From assembly GCA_963169055.1 (NCBI GenBank), contig CAUJFU010000162.1, forward strand, positions 1 through 8,548: a DNA stretch of 8,548 nucleotides. The letters are read 5' to 3'. Below, piece by piece: positions 1 to 5,058 of this stretch; the first letter of the stretch is position 1; each line of letters opens with the position of its first letter. This stretch comes from Myxococcota bacterium. Lineage in GTDB: Bacteria; Myxococcota_C; UBA6777. Made by a program: the position numbers and the translations under genes. The notes beneath the pieces are model-generated. The model was not told the DNA's origin, ran no database searches, and was given only the letters and a program-made list of their open reading frames with translations.

Positions 1-37
1 TACCGTTGGAAAGTCCCGTTGTTGTAGGGAAGTGGTG

Positions 38-152
38 ATACGAAATCCGCCCATAGTGTTACTGTAACGGTGTAGGGGCAGCCCCCTGTGGCTGCCCAAG
101 AATCGGGCGTCTACGCAATATCTTACGATCACACATCGCTCGGATATTGTAT
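38..152. repeat. Palindrome-bounded intergenic repeat, copy 1 (MITE/REP-like)
   Basis: The unit opens with ATACGAAATCCG (38-49) and closes with CGGATATTGTAT (141-152), which matches the reverse complement of the opening at 10 of 12 positions. Inside it, 71-97 is identical to 311-337 of copy 2 and contains a perfect hairpin, GGGCAGCC (76-83) with GGCTGCCC (90-97) around a 6-base loop. The first 17 bases (38-54) are also identical to 279-295. Matching ends plus a conserved internal palindrome fit a small non-autonomous mobile element or a REP-type repeat. The end dinucleotides would allow a TA or AT target duplication, but the palindromic ends make this ambiguous. No transposase is present in the window. 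Confidence 0.6.
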
Positions 153-160
153 GATGTGTG
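130..160. repeat. Inverted repeat with 8-bp perfect arms
   Basis: CACACATC at 130-137 is perfectly complementary to GATGTGTG at 153-160, separated by 15 bases. It straddles the right end of repeat copy 1, and no T-run follows on either strand, so it is not a convincing intrinsic terminator. It may be part of an extended fold of the repeat or a coincidental operator-like site. Confidence 0.3.
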
Positions 161-192
161 GGACAAACGACGGGGAGAGCGAGCGGAGCGGC

Positions 193-274
193 TTGTGATC
201 GAGTGGGGCGATTTGTGATCGAGTGGTTGTGGCGTATTGAGCCGAAGGGATGGGGGTATTGAGCCGAAGGGATG
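193..274. repeat. Two short tandem duplications between the repeat copies
   Basis: The 14-mer TTGTGATCGAGTGG occurs at 193-206 and 213-226 (period 20). Directly after it the 19-mer GTATTGAGCCGAAGGGATG occurs at 234-252 and 256-274 (period 22). Both pairs are exact. They lie in the non-coding gap between the two palindrome-bounded elements and look like local slippage or recombination products. Two units of unlike sequence do not make a CRISPR array. Confidence 0.6.
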
Positions 275-278
275 TGTT

Positions 279-400
279 ATACGAAATCCGCCCATCGCGT
301 CCACGAAAGATGTAGGGGCAGCCCCCTGTGGCTGCCCGACCGAAGGGCATTTACAACGGGTCGATGCGATCCGTTGTGTACCTTCTCACGGATATCGTAT
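279..400. repeat. Palindrome-bounded intergenic repeat, copy 2 (MITE/REP-like)
   Basis: This has the same architecture as copy 1. ATACGAAATCCG (279-290) opens it and CGGATATCGTAT (389-400) closes it, with 11 of 12 positions complementary. The internal block 311-337 is identical to 71-97 and holds the GGGCAGCC/GGCTGCCC hairpin. The segment between hairpin and right end has diverged and is a few bases longer than in copy 1. The last base of the element is the first plus-strand base of the exbD stop codon, so the element directly abuts that gene's 3' end. Confidence 0.6.
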
Positions 401-924
401 TAGAGGACACCAGCGGAGAGCATGACGTGGGGGAAGAGGGCTTTGTTGTTGGCTTCGCGGGAGATGTCCATGAGCTCGATGATCTTGTGGTAGGGGATCG
501 ATGGGTCGGCCATGACGATGATCTTGTCTTCTTGGGGGAAGAGGGCTTTGATCTTGAGAAGGCAAGCGCGCAGGGCAGAGGCTTGTTGTGGCCGATAGTT
601 GGGGAAGGTGAGTGCTTCGGAGTGTGCGGTGATGCCTTTGGGGGTGAGGTCGCATCCTTGGGGGATACGAGCGCCGCGTGTGAGGAGAGTGACGCCTTGG
701 GGAGTGAGGTTGAGCGTGAGGTTGAGCGGGGCGGGTGGGCGGATGATCGGCTCGGTTTTTCCACCACACGAAGCGCAAGTGGATGGGGCGCTGACGTTAA
801 TTACACCGATCTTGACGAATTCGGTACTCATGATGAGGAAGGGGATCAGTAGCATGATGATGTTCATCAGGGGCATGATGTTGATTTCTTCGATGGTTTC
901 GGTTTCTCGGTGTTTGCGTGGCAT
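400..924 (-). CDS. ExbD/TolR-family biopolymer transport protein (variant)
   Basis: This 174-residue protein has the ExbD/TolR plan: a short cytoplasmic N-terminus, one transmembrane helix at about residues 17-34, and a periplasmic domain ending in the family pattern of an IIVMADPSIPYHKIIELMD-type segment followed by LFPHVMLSAG. Family members work with an ExbB/TolQ-type partner to use proton motive force to energise outer-membrane or envelope processes. Here the helix reads INIMPLMNIIMLL, so the position normally held by the essential proton-carrying Asp (PLxD) is Asn21. A CxxC motif (Cys50, Cys53) follows the helix, with further Cys at 91 and 121. The ATG at 924 has AGGAG six bases upstream. 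No exbB lies upstream, where a divergent transporter begins; a partner could lie left of the window. The C-terminus looks complete. Family call is firm, exact role is not. Confidence 0.88.
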   Translation of the reverse strand: MPRKHRETETIEEINIMPLMNIIMLLIPFLIMSTEFVKIGVINVSAPSTCASCGGKTEPIIRPPAPLNLTLNLTPQGVTLLTRGARIPQGCDLTPKGITAHSEALTFPNYRPQQASALRACLLKIKALFPQEDKIIVMADPSIPYHKIIELMDISREANNKALFPHVMLSAGVL

Positions 925-1211
925 TGGATACTCCTACTGTCTGGCGAGAGCGCTTGGGTGTTGTGGCGTTCTTGCCGTGTTGTGATGTGGTGTTGGTGGC
1001 GTTCTTGCCGCCGCGTTGTGATGTGGCGTTGGTGGCGTGTGGGGGAAAAAAGTTCCAAGATCGTTGCAAAGAAGATGCGGGTGTGTTGCGGGGTGGGGAG
1101 AGGTTGTTGCGGAAAAGGGCGGTGGGGGCTTGTCTTGAGGAGAGTGGCGGGCTAAGGAAGCGGCAGCTTTTTTGGCAAAGACCCTCGTCACGAGATCTTT
1201 TGAGGAGCTTC
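925..1211. promoter_or_regulatory. Divergent intergenic region between exbD-like and MFS genes
   Basis: This 287-bp spacer must contain the start signals for both flanking divergent genes. The ExbD ribosome-binding site is at 931-935 (minus strand AGGAG) and the MFS site is at 1202-1207 (GAGGAG, only four bases before the ATG). I could not pick a convincing -35/-10 pair on either strand. The open frame that runs through it upstream of 1212 gives low-complexity Cys/Val/Arg-rich peptide driven by the tandem repeat, so it is treated as non-coding. Confidence 0.5.
963..1031. repeat. Imperfect 33/36-bp tandem repeat
   Basis: Unit one (963-995) and unit two (996-1031) both start with GTGGCGTTCTTGCCG, share TTGTGATGTGG in the middle, and end in TTG. 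Unit two has a 3-bp insertion (CCG). A partial third unit (GTGGCGTG) starts at 1032. The strand is strongly G/T biased. The array lies in the exbD/MFS divergent spacer, so it may affect promoter spacing, or it may simply be a slippage-prone non-coding tract. Confidence 0.7.
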
Positions 1212-3074
1212 ATGAGTTCATCGTTCGATCACAGCGCGGCGTTTCGTGTGCGTCGTTTTTTCAACTGGTTTCCGCTTGGCCTCTCGTATGCGTTGCTTTA
1301 TATGGGTCGTTACAATCTGACCGTCTCGAAGAATGAACTGGGCGGTTTGATGACCAAAGAGGCGTTTGGCTTGATCTTTTTCTTTGGTGCGTTAGCGTAT
1401 GGTGTGGCGTTTCTCGTGAACGGCCCGCTGACGGACAAGATGGGGGGGAAGCGTGCGATCTTGCTTGCTTTGGCGGGATCGGGAGTGATGAATCTGTTGA
1501 TGGGGATGTATATCCAATCGGTGTTGATGGCGAAGGTTCCGCCCTCTACGGATAGCATCACCCACACGATGTCGTTGCTTTATGCGGTGAATATGTACTT
1601 TCAGAGTTTTGGGGCGGTGGCGATCGTCAAGGTGAATTCGCATTGGTTTCATGTGCGCGAACGGGGCGGATTTTCGGGGATCTTTGGGACGATGATCTCG
1701 TCGGGGATCTTTTTGGCTTTTACGGTGAACGGCTGGCTGTTGGAGTTTTTGGGGCCGGGCAAGGGCGCGATCAAGCCGACGTGGTGGGTGTTTTGGGGGC
1801 CTGCGATCTTGATGGCTGCGATATTTGTGGTGGAGTGGCTTGTGTTGAAGGATCAGCCGAGCGATGCGGGTTATGAGGACTTTGACACAGGCGATGCAAG
1901 CAGCGGCGAAGAGAGCGACGTGACGTTGCGGGATATCGTGTTGCGGGTCTTGACCAACCCGATCATCCTTACGGTCGGACTGATCGAGTTTTGTACGGGG
2001 GTGTTGCGAAACGGTGTGATGCACTGGTTCCCGATCTACGCGAAAGAAGTGTGGGTGCTACCTTCGACGCACTTTGTAAGGCGCGGAGATTGGGGGAATT
2101 GGGTGTATACAGTCTTGCCCTTTTTTGTGGGGGCGGCGGTATCTTTTGCGGTGTCGTACGCGCTGCGTCAAAAGAAGAAATCTTTTGGCTGGGCGACGTT
2201 GATGGGGGGAGTGTTGTTTTTGGTTCCGTTTCTCCAAGGGGGCTGGGGGGGGATCTTGATGGTGGCGGGTGTGGTGGGTGGGAACCTTGCGGGGTGGATG
2301 AGCGACTTGATCTTCCAGAGTCGTCGGGCTCCTGTGGCGGGTTTGTTGTACGCATCGTTGGTGGTGGCGTCGTTGTTTATGTTGGCGACGATGGGGGGGG
2401 ACACCAACGTGGTGGGTCGCGTCGATGCCAAGGACAAAGCGACGTATCCGCTCAAGGCGGGAGATCGCATCGTTGGTGTAAACGAGCAAAAAGATATCAA
2501 GCAGTGGAGCCAAGTGGGGCGGGCGATCCGTTGTGTTCCTTCGCGTTGTCAACAAGGCTCGGCGTGGGATGCAAAGAAGTGTACTTGTCGAGCGCATCGA
2601 AAAGCCGTTGTTTCGGCAGTTTCGTTGCCTATCGAGTCGGTGGGGCGTTTGGCGATATCGATCGTCCGTGAAGGAAAGCCGATGACGATCCACCTCGATC
2701 AATCGCACAAAGTGATGCGGGCGGGTGATGCGCGGATCTTGCCGATCGCACCGCATTTGGCGGTCAATCCGTTTTGGTTGTGCTTGATCGTGTTTTTGAT
2801 GTCGATGTCGGTGATCGGTACACACGGTTTGTTGAGCGGGACGGCAACAATGGACTTTGGTGGGCGCAAGGGGGCGGCCACAGCGGTCGGGCTGATCGAT
2901 GGTTTTGTGTATTTGGGAACGGCGGTGCAATCGGTGGCGTTGGGGTTTTTGACCACACGCGATTGGATGTACTGGCCGATCTTTTTGTTGCCGTTTGGTG
3001 TGATCGGGTTTGTGTTGTTGTTGCGGATCTGGCACGCCATCCCGTCAGGAAAAAAAGCCAAAGCAGCCCATTGA
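1212..3074 (+). CDS. OPA-type MFS transporter with inserted PDZ-like domain
   Basis: This 620-residue inner-membrane transporter resembles the GlpT/UhpT/UhpC group (organophosphate:phosphate antiporters). By alignment from memory with E. coli GlpT, the two phosphate-binding arginines are kept (Arg33 in helix 1, Arg266 in helix 7), while GlpT His165 and Lys80 appear replaced. The loop 2-3 motif GPLTDKMGGKR (71-81) and the ERGG segment (150-153) are family-typical. After helix 7 an extra hydrophobic pair (about 298-317 and 326-350) precedes GGNLAGWMSDLIF, suggesting 14 rather than 12 helices. Residues about 394-515, in the loop before the penultimate helices, form a soluble insert with a PDZ-like core: YPLKAGDRIVGVNE (412-425) and LAISIVREGKPMTIHL (480-495). 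That loop is periplasmic in GlpT topology. The insert has Cys441, 446, 457 and 459. Start at 1212 follows GAGGAG; longer upstream frames are repeat-derived. Substrate unknown. Confidence 0.87.
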   Translation: MSSSFDHSAAFRVRRFFNWFPLGLSYALLYMGRYNLTVSKNELGGLMTKEAFGLIFFFGALAYGVAFLVNGPLTDKMGGKRAILLALAGSGVMNLLMGMYIQSVLMAKVPPSTDSITHTMSLLYAVNMYFQSFGAVAIVKVNSHWFHVRERGGFSGIFGTMISSGIFLAFTVNGWLLEFLGPGKGAIKPTWWVFWGPAILMAAIFVVEWLVLKDQPSDAGYEDFDTGDASSGEESDVTLRDIVLRVLTNPIILTVGLIEFCTGVLRNGVMHWFPIYAKEVWVLPSTHFVRRGDWGNWVYTVLPFFVGAAVSFAVSYALRQKKKSFGWATLMGGVLFLVPFLQGGWGGILMVAGVVGGNLAGWMSDLIFQSRRAPVAGLLYASLVVASLFMLATMGGDTNVVGRVDAKDKATYPLKAGDRIVGVNEQKDIKQWSQVGRAIRCVPSRCQQGSAWDAKKCTCRAHRKAVVSAVSLPIESVGRLAISIVREGKPMTIHLDQSHKVMRAGDARILPIAPHLAVNPFWLCLIVFLMSMSVIGTHGLLSGTATMDFGGRKGAATAVGLIDGFVYLGTAVQSVALGFLTTRDWMYWPIFLLPFGVIGFVLLLRIWHAIPSGKKAKAAH

Positions 3075-3311
3075 GCAACGGTTGAGGGTGATCTGTGGTG
3101 CGCGGAGACGACGGTGTGATAGGAGTGGCGCAGTTGACAAAAATCCCCGTGTTCGTGGCACTTCAAGCGACAGGGTCGTCGGTATGAAAAACCTGCGATC
3201 TTTTCGCCAACATGGGGTCAAGGGGACATCGTTCCCTTGGGGGGGGGGGGGCAGCGCCCCACAAAAGCTATCGGACTGTTCGCTCTGATCGAGGCAAAAA
3301 CCCAAAGCAGC
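3052..3311. repeat. 16-bp direct repeats flanking the copy A region
   Basis: AAAAAGCCAAAGCAGC at 3052-3067 (the last codons of the MFS gene) recurs as AAAAACCCAAAGCAGC at 3296-3311, with one mismatch. The pair brackets 3068-3295, which contains dispersed repeat copy A. It could be a target-site-like duplication, a duplicated gene end, or chance. Copy B shows no equally clear flanking pair. Confidence 0.4.
3137..3265. repeat. Dispersed ~129-bp intergenic repeat, copy A
   Basis: This segment aligns without gaps to 8353-8481 at roughly three quarters identity (my hand count). It starts ACAAAAA and ends GCAGCGCCCCACAAA in both copies. It contains a 9-bp stem (3219-3227 with 3231-3239, triloop ATC) and a GGGGC/GCCCC hairpin (3248-3252 with 3256-3260). 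Between the hairpins copy A has a 13-base G homopolymer (3239-3251), where copy B has interrupted G runs. It starts 63 bp after the MFS stop codon and lies in the convergent gap, so it could act as a 3' structure for either neighbour. No T-run typical of an intrinsic terminator follows the stems. Confidence 0.72.
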
Positions 3312-3351
3312 TAATGGATCGGCTATGATGGGGGGGCGGGAGGATGGGAGA

Positions 3352-4803
3352 TTAGCGGCGGCGAAGGAAGAGTTGTTGTGTGCCGTTGGGGAGGAGGGTG
3401 ACGTAGCGTCGGGTGTGCTGATCGAAGAGCATGTATTGTTTGCGGTCGATGATGCAGATCAGGACGCCCGTGATCTGGGCGGTTCCGTGTTGATAGAGGG
3501 CGGCGGCGTGTTGGGTGAGGACGGCGACGCCGGGTTGAAGGGTGGTGTCCCAGATCTGGGGTTCTTCGCGGAGTCGGTGGTGATCGAGTCGGTTGAGGAG
3601 TTCTTGGGTGACGGGGAGGGTGTTTTGTTGGGGGGCGGCGAATTCTTCTTGTGCTTTGACGTGCATCATTTGGGCGACAGAGCCTTGGGTCATGGCGCGC
3701 TGTCCTTGGACTTGTTGGAAGAGGTGTTGGGCTTTTTGTTGGGCTTGTTTGGGTCCGAGTTCGCGGTCGCTTTTGGTGAAGAGTTGGGTGAATTCGTCTT
3801 CGGTGAGCAGGGCTTCGCCTTGGTAGAGGGCGACTTGGAAGTTTCCACCGTCGCTGGGGATGGCTTCAAAGCGGAAGTCGCCGAGGGGGCTATTGCGCCA
3901 GAGACAGAAGCGTTGATCGCGTCGGATGCCGATGATGTAGCGGGTGGGGGCTTCGTAAGCGGATTCGCTCATAGGTAGGAGGACGGAGAGCAGATGGGTG
4001 ACGTGTGCGTTTTGTGCGCGTTGAAGCAGATGTTGTTCTTGTTTCCATTGGTAGATCAGAGATATCGATTGTTCGAGGGGGATGCTGAGACGGCCTGCGA
4101 GCATTTTGAGGACGATCGGGGTATCAGCGGAGCGAAGAAGGCGGAAGGGCTGGGCGATGCGAGCGGGTTTGGGGGCTTGTTTTTGGGTTAAGGAGAGGCG
4201 TGGTTCTTGTTCGACGACCACATCGACGGGGCTGAGTTCGAATTCCATCGAAGGAGACTCTTCGGGGATTTCGACAGCAAGGCCTTGAATGACGGGGAGG
4301 CTTTGGTTGGAGCCGCTGGGGGGGATCGGGACGGTGGCGGGCTGGAGGTTGTTGGAAGGGACGGAGAAGATCGGTTCGTGAGAGGTCGGTGGTGCGGGGA
4401 GTTTGGTGGGTTGTTCGGAGGGTGGGGCTTGCCGAGCGGCTTCGAGATCATCGGAAGAGATATCGAGGAGCATATCGATGTTGACGGTGCCGAGATTCCG
4501 TTGAACGGAGACGAGTTCGTAGTTGGTGGCGAGTGTGTTGCGCATGCGTGTGGGCGGTGCATCGGGCGATGTACGTGGCGTGTCGCCTCCAATGCGCAAC
4601 GGGGCGTGTGGGGAAGCGGCTTGGTGGGTGGGGGCTTGGTGGGTGGGGGGGGGATCGGGGGAGAGGTCGTGTTCGGCGCTTTCGAGAGAAGGGATGAGTC
4701 GGACTTCGACGCGATAGTGTCCTTGAACCCAAGCCAGCGTGTGGTTGGGGTCTTGGAGGAGGAGGTTCCAGATATCTTCGGGCAGACGGAGTGCGTGGGT
4801 CAT
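3352..4803 (-). CDS. Unrecognised proline-rich hypothetical protein, 483 aa
   Basis: I do not recognise a family. The ATG at 4803 has AAGGA seven bases upstream; in-frame sequence beyond it (back to 4878) looks non-coding. The N-terminus (1-46) is a compact hydrophobic/charged segment (LRLPEDIWNLLL). Residues about 48-215 are a low-complexity linker rich in Pro, Ser, Thr and Ala, with a tandem THQAPTHQA and a short island (94-123) containing NIDMLLDISSDDLEAA. A folded part starts near 216; residues 226-262 could be a helical, winged-helix-like segment. Residues 287-346 (RYIIGIRRDQRFCLWRNS onward) look like a beta-rich domain. A Gln-rich helical stretch (347-391) and a beta-rich tail (423-483) follow. 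No signal peptide or membrane helix is evident, so it is probably cytoplasmic. It is 255 bp downstream of the metalloprotease gene on the same strand. Confidence 0.8.
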   Translation of the reverse strand: MTHALRLPEDIWNLLLQDPNHTLAWVQGHYRVEVRLIPSLESAEHDLSPDPPPTHQAPTHQAASPHAPLRIGGDTPRTSPDAPPTRMRNTLATNYELVSVQRNLGTVNIDMLLDISSDDLEAARQAPPSEQPTKLPAPPTSHEPIFSVPSNNLQPATVPIPPSGSNQSLPVIQGLAVEIPEESPSMEFELSPVDVVVEQEPRLSLTQKQAPKPARIAQPFRLLRSADTPIVLKMLAGRLSIPLEQSISLIYQWKQEQHLLQRAQNAHVTHLLSVLLPMSESAYEAPTRYIIGIRRDQRFCLWRNSPLGDFRFEAIPSDGGNFQVALYQGEALLTEDEFTQLFTKSDRELGPKQAQQKAQHLFQQVQGQRAMTQGSVAQMMHVKAQEEFAAPQQNTLPVTQELLNRLDHHRLREEPQIWDTTLQPGVAVLTQHAAALYQHGTAQITGVLICIIDRKQYMLFDQHTRRYVTLLPNGTQQLFLRRR

Positions 4804-5058
4804 ACGTATTTCCTTAGCGGGCCGAAAGGGCGGAGAACGGGGGGAGTATGGAGCGCCTTGGCAGTGAAGGCAAGACAAGTTTGGATGGAGGCCAAGGGGT
4901 GGTGGGGAGTGGAGGTGTTGTTCTCATCTGGGGCGCGTGCAGACCCATCGTTCGATCCTTGTTATACGCAAAGTAAAGGAGTGCAGTTGTAGCGCGGTCT
5001 GAATGGAATGGCAAGCCACAAATGGAGAGCTTTCGTCACAAGGCATCGCGATCTTGTC
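4804..5058 (-). other. Intergenic spacer upstream of the 483-aa gene
   Basis: This is a 255-bp gap between two same-strand genes. On the minus strand TATAAC (4966-4961) resembles a -10 box, but no matching -35 hexamer sits 16-18 bases upstream, so promoter assignment is weak. A 66-codon open frame (4814-5014, minus) fills much of the gap. Its Pro/Arg/Leu-rich composition and lack of a ribosome-binding site make it unlikely to be a gene. I see no good terminator after the upstream gene's stop. Confidence 0.35.

Noticed and set aside
193-274. CRISPR array
   Set aside because: Two different units each present only twice, with spacers of a few bases, cannot be a CRISPR array.
934-1191. 85-codon minus-strand frame directly upstream of the exbD-like start
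   Set aside because: His/Pro/Thr-rich peptide produced by the G/T-rich tandem repeat, with no family resemblance. The spacing suits an operon partner but the composition does not.
918-1211. N-terminal extension of the MFS reading frame back to 918
   Set aside because: The added 98 residues are low-complexity, translate the 33/36-bp tandem repeat, and overlap the start of the divergent exbD-like gene. The ATG at 1212 has a GAGGAG site and begins family-like sequence within a few residues.
2058-3035. 325-codon antisense frame across the MFS gene
   Set aside because: Arg/His/Pro-rich shadow of the codon bias of the plus-strand transporter, whose helices and motifs are clear.
3137-3265. Integron attC site
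   Set aside because: The palindromic character and position after gene ends prompted a check, but GTTRRRY and RYYYAAC core sites at the two ends are missing and no integrase is present.
3137-3305. Small proteins encoded in the dispersed repeat, since translated frames match between copies A and B on both strands
   Set aside because: Similarity appears in several frames on both strands, as expected from gap-free DNA homology. There is no ribosome-binding site, and the peptide is Pro/Arg-rich without a fold.
4207-4992. 261-codon plus-strand frame opposite the 483-aa gene
   Set aside because: Gly/Val/Asp-rich shadow frame with no domain. The minus-strand frame has a good ribosome-binding site and domain-like organisation.
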